Source of the DNA: Trachythela sp. YZ-2020
Lineage: Eukaryota > Cnidaria > Anthozoa > Malacalcyonacea > Clavulariidae
Length of the DNA stretch: 64,000 nt
Assembly (NCBI GenBank): GCA_016169945.1
Contig: JADLSH010000078.1
Coordinates: 496,001-560,000, forward strand
Reading direction: 5' to 3'
Under the pieces are notes generated by a model that saw nothing but the letters and a program-made list of their open reading frames with translations, was not told the DNA's origin and searched no databases. Positions 1 through 11,200 of the stretch are shown one piece after another (position 1 is the first letter of the stretch; each line of letters starts with the position of its first letter). The position numbers and the translations under genes were made by a program.

Positions 1-148
1 AGAAGAACATTTATAACAAATTTGTTTTTGTAACTAATAGATAAAAGTACTAACTGCACTATATCTATGCCAAACGAAGAATAATTATCTTGTAATAATT
101 ATCTTAATTATCAAATAATATGTTCAAAAAATAATGTATTTTCTATAG

Positions 149-2416
149 GAGTGAAAAAACTCAGTATCATGAGCTTGGCGACATGCTTTCTGTTTTTCCA
201 GAAGTTGAGGTTCGTGCAATTTAAATTGTTTTCGGACGCACGTATATTTATTGTTCAATTAACAGTCAGAATCGGACATCCCTATGATCCATAAGAGCAT
301 ATCCAGTAGCTACGTTATAACTTTAGGTTTCGAAAATTGACATCTCGTTCTCCGTTTATCAAATTTTCATTGCGCTAGAAGAACCAGAAATGCAGAATGA
401 ATCCGGTTCTAGAACAGTATAACTTTTTTTCAAGGAGAGAAAAAATAACCACTAGGCCTAATGAGTACAGGTATATCATATTTAAAAGACTGCGTTCTCA
501 TGTACTTTTTCTGATTTTTAGAACCATTTGCGAAATGTTGTTTCAGAAAAGGTCGCAAGCGTTCGCCACGTGGTCTGGACAAAATATTCCAGACGAGAAA
601 GAACTTTCATAAACGACCACTTGTTTACAGGATTTGAAGTTCCTTTTACCGATGAAATGGTAAGAAACTACTTATAGAATACGTAGGCTCAAAACGTTGC
701 AACTAGTTTGTGCGTATCTTGTTTTCACAATAGTTTTCACAATAGTATTAAACGTGCATTTCAAATTTAAATGTAAAGAACTGATATTCCGCAAGAAAGG
801 ATTTAACCAAGTTATCACCTGTTTACAGTATTCCGAAATTTACAGATCTTCCCGTTCTTTGAATTAAATTTCAGGAAATTGTAAATATAGCGTATATACC
901 GGGTGGGGCAAAAAAAAGTACGACTGTTTGATTTAATATAACTTAAAAACTAAAAGAGCTTTTACACTTAAACAAGATGCTTTGCATTCAGCGATGTCTA
1001 ACTTAAATTTTGATATGTGCCATGTGCATTTTCATGCAATATTGACCGAGATAGCTGCGTTTAAACTTTAGTAAACATTTTTGGAAGTGTCAAGAATTAG
1101 CTAAAAATGGCCTATTAAATAATTTGATAACCTTAGCATTTTACGCAAGTATTCGTTTCAATGAAGTGAAGTTGAAGTTAGAAGGCCAAATGTTGGAATA
1201 AAAGAGCATATCTATTCAAGAAACATTTCTAACTTCAACTTCACTTCATTTAAATAATACTTACGTTAAAATGGTGACGGTTATCAAATTAGTTTAATAG
1301 GCCGTTTTTAGCTAATTCTCGACACTTACAAAAGTGTTTAGTCAACTTTAAACGCAGCTATCTCAGTCAATATTGCGACATGGCACATATCAAAATTTAA
1401 GTTAGACATCGCTGAATGCAAAGAATCTTGTTTAAGTGTAATAGCTCTTTTAGTTTTTAAGTTATACTAAATCAAACAGTCGTACTTTTTTTTGCCCCAC
1501 CCGGTATATAAAAGCTAACTACTTTCAGCTAACAAATTCTGATATGTTATTAGTAAGATCTTTATGTAAAGAAGACTTTGGTTAGAGAGAAGTAGATAGG
1601 CTTTTTAATAGCTTGGTTTTACCTAATTTTACTTATGTCTCTCGATATATGGTGCATATGACTCGGATGTTACTGTAACACAAACTTTTTAGATAGATGT
1701 TTTAAAAGACATTATGTCTCCAATAGTATAAATTTACACGACCTTTTAGAAGTGGGCGATAGCTAGGAAATTTTATATAAACGTCTCTCGGGCATAGATC
1801 ACCCTTTAAATAAGATTTTACCCAAGGGAAAGACAATTTATCACCACCTTAGAAGGCAAAGTAATTAACACTACACTAATAGACTTATTTAAAAAATAAA
1901 AATTAACTTATAGAAGTAACTGTAACTTAACATATGTACCTTTTATCTTAATAAAAAGATTGATTGATTGATCAATGGCCAAAGTAACATGAAAAACTAT
2001 GGCGTTATATCACCATATTTTAAAAAAATTATTATTCTATCCATTGTAGTTCGACTATTTGTATGACATTGTTTTCGGGCTATTTATATCTCCTGACAAG
2101 AAATGGACTGATGATAGATCACAGAGGCATGATTACTGTCAAATAGTCCTGTTACCTGAGGTGATTTACTCCATTTATAATTATATAATTTATCGTATTA
2201 AACCATTCAATTAAGTTAATTATCATTTAATTTTTGTCCCCCAAACTATTTTAATATGCATTGATACAAAATTTGATTTTAATTTTTTTGATGTTTTAGG
2301 CGTTTGTCAAGTTCGTGATGGTGGTTGATGGACTACATCGTCATATCGCCGAAGAATTTCTTTTTAATTGGACAGACAATATCCCAACACTGCTTGCCAG
2401 ATTCTATAAAAAATAA
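149..2416 (+). CDS. Candidate 3' part of an unrecognised gene (three exons)
   Basis: Three pieces look like exons. The first starts after the acceptor TTCTATAG at 149 and reads SEKTQYHELGDMLSVFPEVE before a stop near 222; its donor is unclear. The second, 631-659, lies between a strong acceptor (TTGTTTACAG) and donor (GTAAGAA) and reads FEVPFTDEM. The third, 2300-2416, follows GATGTTTTAG, joins the second in phase 0, and reads 38 residues beginning AFVKFVMVVDGLHRHIAEEF and ending LLARFYKK before TAA; an AATAAA overlaps the stop codon and another lies near 2479. I do not recognise the protein. The introns carry a fold-back element and a LINE fragment. Exons two and three are better supported than the first. 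Confidence 0.4.
898..1506. mobile_element. Fold-back MITE, Tc1/mariner-like
   Basis: The two halves are near-complete reverse complements for about 300 bp each, meeting near 1200. The ends begin TACCGGGTGGGGCAAAAAA and lie in TATA, consistent with a TA target duplication as made by Tc1/mariner elements. No transposase reading frame is present, so it would be non-autonomous. The superfamily is inferred from the TA site and the end form. It sits in an intron of the candidate gene at 149-2416. Confidence 0.75.
1530..1976 (+). mobile_element. LINE 3' fragment with (GATT)n tail
   Basis: Broken reading frames recall the C-terminal part of a non-LTR reverse transcriptase polyprotein: the stretch near 1590-1640 reads REVDRLFNSLVLPNFTYV, the usual region after the catalytic domain, followed by degenerate downstream sequence. 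The piece ends in AATAAAAAGATTGATTGATTG, a short tandem tail typical of CR1/L2-type LINEs. It is 5' truncated, holds many stops and is not functional. Confidence 0.65.
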
Positions 2417-2510
2417 ATTTGTTATAGCATGTACACACTATTAATTGTATTATGAAAATTTTATCTCTTGCGACAATATAATAAAACATATCAGAAAATG
2501 ATTACAATTA

Positions 2511-4500
2511 CATGCCAACTCCACTAGTATAACAACTGCCGAGATTAGAATTACGTGCTAACTCCACTATAGTATAACAACTATTACATACTAACTCCAC
2601 TAGTATAACAACTACTGAGATTACAATTACAAGCCAACTCCACTAGTATAACAACTACTGAGATTAGAATTTCATGCCAACTCCACTAGTATAACAACTG
2701 CCGAGATTAGAATTTCATGCCAACTCCACTAGTATAACAACTGCCGAGATTAGAATTTCATGCCAACTCCACTAGTATAACAACTGCCGAGATTAGAATT
2801 TCATGCCAACTCCACTAGTATAACAACTGCCGAGATTAGAATTACATGCCAACTCCACTAGAATAACAACTGCCGAGATTAGAATTACATGCCAACTCCA
2901 CTAGTATAACAACTGCCGAGATTAGAATTTCATGCCAACTCCACTAGTATAACAACTGCCGAGATTAGAATTACATGCCAACTCCACTAGTATAACAACT
3001 GCCGAGATTAGAATTTCATGCCAACTCCACTAGTATAACAACTGCCGAGATTAGAATTACATGCCAACTCCACTAGTATAACAACTGCCGAGATTAGAAT
3101 TTCATGCCAACTCCACTAGTATAACAACCGCCGAGATTAGAATTTCATGCCAACTCCACTAGTATAACAACTGCCGAGATTAGAATTACATGCCAACTCC
3201 ACTAGTATAACAACTGCCGAGATTAGAATTTCATGCCAACTCCACTAGTATAACAACTACTGAGATTAGAATTTCATGCCAACTCCACTAGTATAATAAC
3301 TGCCGAGATTAGAATTACATGCCAACTCCACTAGTATAACAACTGCCGAGATTAGAATTACAAGCCAACTCCACTAGTATAACAACTGCCGAGATTAGAA
3401 TTTCATGCCAACTCCACTAGTATAACAACTACTGAGATTAGAATTTCATGCCAACTCCACTAGTATAACAACTGCCGAGATTAGAATTACATGCCAACTC
3501 CACTAGTATAACAACTGCCGAGATTAGAATTTCATGCGAACTCCACTAGTATAACAACTGCCGAGATTAGAATTTCATGCCAACTCCACTAGTATAACAA
3601 CTGCCGAGATTAGAATTTCATGCGAACTCCACTAGTATAACAACTGCCGAGATTAGAATTTCATGCGAACTCCACTAGTATAACAACTGCCGAGATTAGA
3701 ATTACATGCCAACTCCACTAGTATAACAACTACTGAGATTAGAATTTCATGCCAACTCCACTAGTATAACAACTGCCGAAATTAGAATTTCATGCCAACT
3801 CCACTAGTATAACAACTGCCGAGATTAGAATTTCATGCCAACTCCACTAGTATATATAAAAACTGCCGAGATTAGAATTTCATGCCAACTCCACTAGTAT
3901 AACAACTGCCGAGATTAGAATTTCATGCCAACTCCACTAGTATAACAACTGCCGAGATTAGAATTTCATGCCAACTCCACTAGTATAACAACTGCCGAGA
4001 TTAGAATTTCATGCCAACTCCACTAGTATAACAACTACTGAGATTAGAATTTCATGCCAACTCCACTAGTATAACAACTGCCGAGATTAGAATTTCATGC
4101 CAACTCCACTAGTATAACAACTGCCGAGATTAGAATTTCATGCCAACTCCACTAGTATAACAACTACTGAGATTAGAATTTCATGCCAACTCCACTAGTA
4201 TAACAACTGCCGAGATTAGAATTTCATGCCAACTCCACTAGTATAACAACTGCCGAGATTAGAATTTCATGCCAACTCCACTAGTATAACAACTGCCGAG
4301 ATTAGAATTACATGCCAACTCCACTAGTATAACTGCCGAGATTAGAATTACATGCCAACTCCACTAGTATAACAACTGCCGAGATTAGAATTTCATGCCA
4401 ACTCCACTAGTATAACAACTGCCGAGATTAGAATTACATGCCAACTCCACTAGTATAACAACTGCCGAGATTAGAATTTCATGCCAACTCCACTAGTATA
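2511..4500. repeat. 43-bp minisatellite, left block
   Basis: About 46 tandem copies of a 43-bp unit containing CATGCCAACTCCACTAGTAT and AACAACTGCCGAGATTAGAA. Copies differ at a few recurring positions (CTGCCGAG or CTACTGAG; ATTTCATG or ATTACATG; CATGCCAA or CATGCGAA), so variant order is readable. The block is irregular at its left edge (2490-2600) and stops at the left end of a DNA transposon. It continues at 6375. Confidence 0.95.
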
Positions 4501-6374
4501 CACGATGGTCGGTTGCTATGCGAAATGCTCCCGGAGTCATATTGCGTAAGAATGTTAGTTCCCAGACTCCAAGCTATAAATATTTGCACGGAAAAATTAC
4601 AACAAGTTTGACCCCTCCGTCTTCGTCGCTCTTTAAACAATTTGAGTATATTTTTTATTTAACTGATAGTATGTTTACCATTTTAAATGCACTGCTTGTC
4701 ACCTTAGGTATAAATGGTTTGGAAATTCGAGAAAAATGTGGTGAACTATACTCGTTTTTTTCTGTCTTTCGGTCGAAGGATATCGCGCCCTGATGGACAA
4801 ACGGTCCTGTCTATGGGTCCCACAGTAGCGTATTTGTCAGTTCCACAATCCCCGTTTGAAAATTTTTCGTGACGCACACATATTCGCGAGAAATCAACAA
4901 GAACGTCGGGAATTTTGGCATATTTTGTGGTTTTTCACATAAATTTGTTGCTTAAACGTAAATCTAAAGAAAATTTTCAAGCGAAAGATGTAGATGGGCA
5001 TCCAGAGAAGACATTTGAATGGCTAGCGTTATTAAACAGCTGCTAAGAAAGAAATCTCTTTGACGAACGCATTGTACATTTAGTGGTTTCGTGTTGCGCC
5101 ATACTTCGCCTCCTGTTGCGTGTCTTCAAGCTCTTTGATTTACTACGATAAATGCTGATCATGTGCCGTACACAGGGGTTATTGGCACAAATGTAATTGC
5201 GAAAGGCTTCCGGATAACTTACAAAATAAATCTCCTGTGTAAAAGCTCCAGAGAGCAAGCAGTTTTGTCGCAACATGAAAAGTTATAATATGACATTGAC
5301 GGAAGTTCACACCTCATGGGAAAACCCATAAAGCAATGCCAATTATAACTAGATGGCACTAAACGTTTGCGCAAAGCATAAAATGTATTCATCTATTTTA
5401 TTATATCTATTTTTCTATATTATATTTATTTCCCTGTACAAAATATCAGGCATAAACGTCTATTAAATACCCAAGAATATCAGCAAATCAATAGCAACAA
5501 ATTCCTAGTGTTGTTAATTATAGTATCAATTTGTATCTTAATAATATATTAGACTTGTCTCTCTTTTCACACTGTAATATTAAATGGTTACTGAATATTG
5601 CTATAGAGTTGAAGTAAGGCTGCGTAGCTATATTAATAGTCAGAGAGAATCAGTTACTCCCATCATTCTTACAATTGTATGTGAGCATTATTGCCACTTC
5701 AAATGTTTACATTTATGGAAGCCCACAATTGTATCGTTTGTATTAAACAACCTAATAAGCACATAACTAAAGTCATAACTTGATCTGTGCTTTTTGGCTC
5801 TGCACCATTAATGCTATTACACACTACTGTAGTTAGCAGGTTGGAAATGCTGTGTTTCTTATATCATCATTGTTGTAGTGTGCATATATCTTCAAACACA
5901 GATATTATTACAGATTTTTTGTTTAACAGCTTTTCGTTAATACATCAGCTATAGAACTCTTTAGAATTATTATTGAAGATGTGAGTTAAGAAGGGATTAA
6001 ACTAAAAAAAATTAGTCTAATAAACACATATTAATAGCGAGAACGACAAGAGAATTTGTAGATTCCATTTGTTAGCATTTGGTAATATGAGTGATAAACT
6101 GTCTTACATAAGCAAATTGTTTGCATAGTTTCGTTTCTTCAAGACAAAGACATGTAAACAAAATTGTGAAAATATTTATATGCAAATATTTAAGTTTATA
6201 AATATGCAAAAAGAACTACACAATTCTATTGTGAGAGGCAGAAAATTCTAACTCGATTTAGGGCATTTTTCTGTTACAAGTAAGACGACGCCATTTTGTT
6301 TTTAACAACAACCCCGCTGGATAAATTGGAGCCCGCGCTTCCGGGAGCAAATTGCATAGCAACCGACCATCGTG
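4501..6374. mobile_element. DNA transposon with CAC...GTG ends, CMC-like, inserted in the minisatellite
   Basis: The left end CACGATGGTCGGTTGCTATG recurs inverted at the right end (6354-6374), with imperfect identity over about 36 bp through a shared CTCCCGGA block. It is flanked by ATA on both sides, and removing the element plus one ATA restores an exact minisatellite junction, so the boundaries are certain. A 3-bp duplication with CAC/GTG termini fits the CACTA/Mirage/Chapaev group; this assignment is inference. The interior has three short open frames (4518-4793 plus; 5043-5276 minus; 5584-5766 plus) and I recognise no transposase in them, so it is probably non-autonomous. Confidence 0.8.
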
Positions 6375-7745
6375 ATAACAACCGCCGAGATTATAATTTC
6401 ATGCCAACTCCACTAGTATAACAACTGCCGAGATTAGAATTTCATGCCAACTCCACTAGTATAACAACTGCCGAGATTAGAATTACATGCCAACTCCACT
6501 AGTATAACAACTGCCGAGATTAGAATTTCATGCCAACTCCACTAGTATAACAACTACTGAGATTAGAATTTCATGCCAACTCCACTAGTATAATAAACTG
6601 CCGAGATTAGAATTACATGCCAACTCCACTAGTATAACAACTGCCGAGATTAGAATTACAAGCCAACTCCACTAGTATAACAACTGCCGAGATTAGAATT
6701 TCATGCCAACTCCACTAGTATAACAACTACTGAGATTAGAATTTCATGCCAACTCCACTAGTATAACAACTGCCGAGATTAAAATTACATGCCAACTCCA
6801 CTAGTATAACAACTGCCGAGATTAGAATTTCATGCCAACTCCACTAGTATAACAACTGCCGAGATTAGAATTTCATGCCAACTCCACTAGTATAACAACT
6901 GCCGAGATTAGAATTTCATGCGAACTCCACTAGTATAACAACTGCCGAGATTAGAATTTCATGCCAACTCCACTAGTTTAACAACTGCCGAGATTAGAAT
7001 TACATGCCAACTCCACTAGTATAACAACTACTGAGATTAGAATTTCATGCCAACTCCACTAGTATAACAACTGCCGAGATTAGAATTTCATGCCAACTCC
7101 ACTAGTATAACAACTGCCGAGATTAGAATTTCATGCCAACTCCACTATAGTATAACAACTGCCGAGATTAGAATTTCATGCCAACTCCACTAGTATAACA
7201 ACTACTGAGATTAGACTTTCATGCCAACTCCACTATAGTATAACAACTGCCGAGATTAGAATTACATGCCAACTCCACTAGTATAACAACTGCCGAGATT
7301 AGAATTTCATGCCAACTCCACTAGTATAACAACTGCCGAGATTAGAATTTCATGCCAACTCCACTAGTATAACAACTGCCGAGATTAGAATTTCATGCCA
7401 ACTCCACTAGTATAACAACTACTGAGATTAGAATTTCATGCCAACTCCACTATAGTATAACAACTGCCGAGATTAGAATTTCATGCCAACTCCACTAGTA
7501 TAACAACTACTGAGATTAGAATTTCATGCCAACTCCACTAGTATAATAACTGCCGAGATTAGAATTACATGCCAACTCCACTAGTATAACAACTGCCGAG
7601 ATTAGAATTGCATGCCAACTCCACTAGTATAACAACTGCCGAGATTAGAATTTCATGCCAACTCCACTAGTATAACAACTACTGAGATTAGAATTTCATG
7701 CCAACTCCACTAGTATATAACAACTGCCGAGATTAGAATTACACG
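6375..7745. repeat. 43-bp minisatellite, right block
   Basis: About 32 further copies of the same 43-bp unit as at 2511-4500, resuming in register after the transposon. Some copies have an extra TA (ACTATAGTATAAC). The last copy runs into unique sequence at about 7745. Confidence 0.95.
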
Positions 7746-7803
7746 CTAATTCTGGTTTCCATTGTCATTTACTGATCGCACAAGCTGTCTATATATACAT
7801 ATA

Positions 7804-8077
7804 TATTAAACCGGTTACGATCTAAAACATAATATTAACAATTGTCATTACACTGTGTTTCACGCTATGATATATATATATATACAATGACTCAAGCTTT
7901 TTGAACGTATATAATTGAGAGTGCTCAATATTTAAACAGAGCATTAAACCGGTTACGATCTAAAACATAATATTAACAATTGTCATTACACTGTGTTTCA
8001 CGCTATGATATATATATACAATGACTCAAGCTTTTTGAACGTATATAATTGAGAGTGCTCAATATTTAAACAGAGCG
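7804..8077. repeat. Tandem duplication, 139-bp unit
   Basis: Two copies of a unit beginning ATTAAACCGGTTACGATCTA start at 7804 and 7943. They differ mainly in the length of a TA microsatellite. No coding potential is seen. The duplication lies just beyond the 3' end of the minus-strand KDZ gene. Confidence 0.85.
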
Positions 8078-8090
8078 AACTATATAAATA

Positions 8091-8202
8091 CTTAAATGTT
8101 TGTATTGTTACTCGGAGTTTTATACCGTAAAGGCTATCTTACTATTGCCTGAAGATTGCCTTTACGGTATGAAACTCCGAGTAGCAATACAAACATTTTA
8201 AG
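8091..8202. repeat. Near-perfect hairpin
   Basis: An inverted repeat with arms of about 46 nt (CTTAAATGTTTGTATTG... against ...CAATACAAACATTTTAAG) and a loop of about 20 nt. It lies 20 bp beyond the stop codon of the KDZ gene and could be transcribed in its 3' UTR. It may be a small fold-back element. Confidence 0.8.
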
Positions 8203-8221
8203 TATATATATACATCGGTGC

Positions 8222-11200
8222 TTACTCCTCTTCAGAATCATCTGTTGTCGTTTCATCTAGACAGGATTCACTTGAGTCGTTGCAATCCTCCATAGGGCTA
8301 CTGTCATTTGGAAAGGAACGCGTAAATTCAAGAGTTGGTAGAGTAATATAACCTTTTAGCGAAGAATGTACTGTTAGAAGTCGATGTTGGAGAATTTTCT
8401 GCGTTGATTTTAATAATGAAATTGAACCAATTGTGTAAGAAGTAGAATTGATATTGTCAGAGGACAGTTGTTCAATTCGCGTTGCCACATTGTTTTCTTC
8501 GTTTAGGAAGTACAGAAATACTCTGTTCATTTCTTGCTCGACAAGTTCAATTTCCTCCTTGCTCCGTCTCAGGAGATGAAGCATGTCAATCGCTTGGCGT
8601 CGAACAGAATACGGTATTCGGACAGCGACATCTGTTTCATCTTCGACAGCAGTAAGCAATCCTTCTACCTCGATCCTTAAGTCGCTGACTTGCAGTTCTT
8701 TAACATCACGCCTGTTTTCCGCCGATAAAGAATCGCGGGAGGAATTATATTTGATGAGCATCTCTTTGTCGCATTTTTTTACCTGTTTAGCAAGTTTCTT
8801 TGACAAGGCATGACCATCTGAAAAACAAAATATATTTGAAATGTTAATATTTTCTTGTCGTGCATGTGTTTCCACAGTCTACACAAATCATATACATGCA
8901 TTTTAGTAATTACTATATAAGGTTAACAATAATTAGAAAGTTATACGCAAAATTTTACCAGAGTACTTCTCTTTTAACTTCAGCAAAAAGAGGCGTTCTT
9001 GGGAAATTGGCTTCATCTTTTCCAGGAGCTGCTTGCATTTTAGAACAATCTGTACTTGCAACGTTGTTTGGTATTGCTCATCATTAGGTGTCCAGCGAAC
9101 AGCAACTTTATTTGACCTTTCAAGAGCAACCAGTTCTTTATTGAGTCTAAAACATTATGTGGGAATACCAGTAAATACAACAAATGTCGAGATTTCTCTC
9201 TATGCATTCACTGCTTTACCTAGAAACTCTTTTTACAACATCTGCTATTTGTTCATCTTCAACTGAACCTTCCGCGCATAAATTGTCTCTATAAATAGAA
9301 GATTTAACGTCAGGACATTTATATAAAAACGTTGAAGGCGTTGATGGTTGAATCGCGAAAAGCAAAAGCATGCACTGTTCTAGTTTATGAATATTTCATT
9401 AATATAGTTCATTGAAAGGTACAACAATGTAATACATTTTTACTTAATACTTCGATCTAGTTAATACATTTTAGAAACAATATTTTTGGCTTAACTAAGA
9501 GTAACCTTAGCGAATAATAGATTTTCAACTTATCCACGTAAATGGATGTCCACGTTTGACCTTCTGCTGTGACACTTTGTTCAGTTTCTTCTCTCGTTCC
9601 TGCGTAAAGAATGTATTATTTTTAAAGTAAATGTTCAACCGTGTTGTTGTAGTCTGTTTCTCTCATAAATTACAATAACACATGCGATATGAATGTGGTT
9701 GGAAATAGACATGGTATATAAATATGGTTTTAAACACGGTTTCATACCTTCTTGTTCACCGCATACAAGTCGACGTTCAGTTTCGGCTAGCTGTTGTATG
9801 AGTGACTCCGTTAATTCAACTGTAATGCATTATAGAAAACAAAGTGCAATAATATTTATATACTTTTGGCCTGCTTAGTCCCAATAGGGCAATGGAGTTT
9901 GACACCGCCGTATATGTAAGGCGAATACCCCTGAATAACAAATGAAACTTGTCATGTATAAATTTCCATAGAGTTACAGTATTGAAAAGCAGCGAAGACG
10001 TAAGATTTTAGCCTATTATTTAACATTGGTTCGATTTTTTTGTGCTTTTCTATAGTCATTTTATGCACTACCCCATTTGGAATAACATAACAATTAAAGA
10101 ACCATAATTCCGATGGTGTCAATTGATGTTCTTGAATATTTACTCATAGTCATACCTGGAGAGTTTGTTGACAGCTGAGAAAGACTTTCGCTACTTGCTG
10201 CCATGCAATCTGTTGCTCTTTTCCAATTTTTAATCAACTTAGAAACTATAAAAAGGAAGAATATGTTGACTCATAACTAAAATTCCTATAAACTGGAGAT
10301 TTTGGAAGATCATGCTGATACCTTATTTATATAGGGTTACCGCGTCTCTCTATAATACCATGAAATATATGAAAGAAATGATCTATACAATTGATACAAT
10401 TTCTGTATTGATATATAATCAACGTTTTATGGTTCAAAAGCAATTGGACAAGAGCAAAAATTGGCATGCCTCCTACAAGAAAATAATCTTTTACACTGCA
10501 ATTATGATCGTTAAGGTGGCTCGATATAGTAATCACAAAAACTTTATTCAAGAATCGCGAAAACAAAACTTCATACTCTATGAACAAATCCGTGTGACCA
10601 TTTGTGCGCGTAAGCAGTTGCTCGCGTCATTGTGCGTGTTATACAGTTTATACCGTTCCATGTCAATTGCTGACGTCATTAAAAAATTCCATTTTTGAAA
10701 AACAATGCGCTATATCTCATTATTTTGTACGGTGACCTATGTTCAAATTTTGCATGCTGTATTGCACCGCAAAAATCTTTCATTGTACCAAAAATAAAAA
10801 AATCTGTAGTGCCAAAAAAATGTTATCGAAGAAAACGATACCTGATGAATATAACCTAAAAATATGGAGTTTAATCATTTCAAAGTGTTGAACACCTGAA
10901 TTTTTGAAAACTGTATCGAGCCACCTTAAGTGAAAACATCACATTGAAATCACTATTAATATTTATTAGTAAAATTACATAGGTGATTATTGAAAATTAT
11001 CAACGCTGATTGGTTGCGCTACCTCGAATTAATACGCGATAATCACCTAAAGCGTTTTTAAGCCGCTTTTATCGTAAATATTAAATTAAAATATTTTTGA
11101 AATGTGCATTTTTTATTTTTTTCCAAATAATCACCTATGTAATTTTACTAAAACAATTATTCGCCTCAGGCTCGGTGAATATGGGTGAATAAAAACCTCG

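Noticed and set aside
2511..7745. Regular 43-bp repeats resembling a CRISPR array
   Set aside because: The whole unit repeats without unique spacers, and the context is a eukaryotic genome with introns.
10312..10698. A 128-codon + strand frame in a KDZ intron
   Set aside because: No recognisable domain or splice context; it is AT-rich with unremarkable composition and lies opposite another frame.
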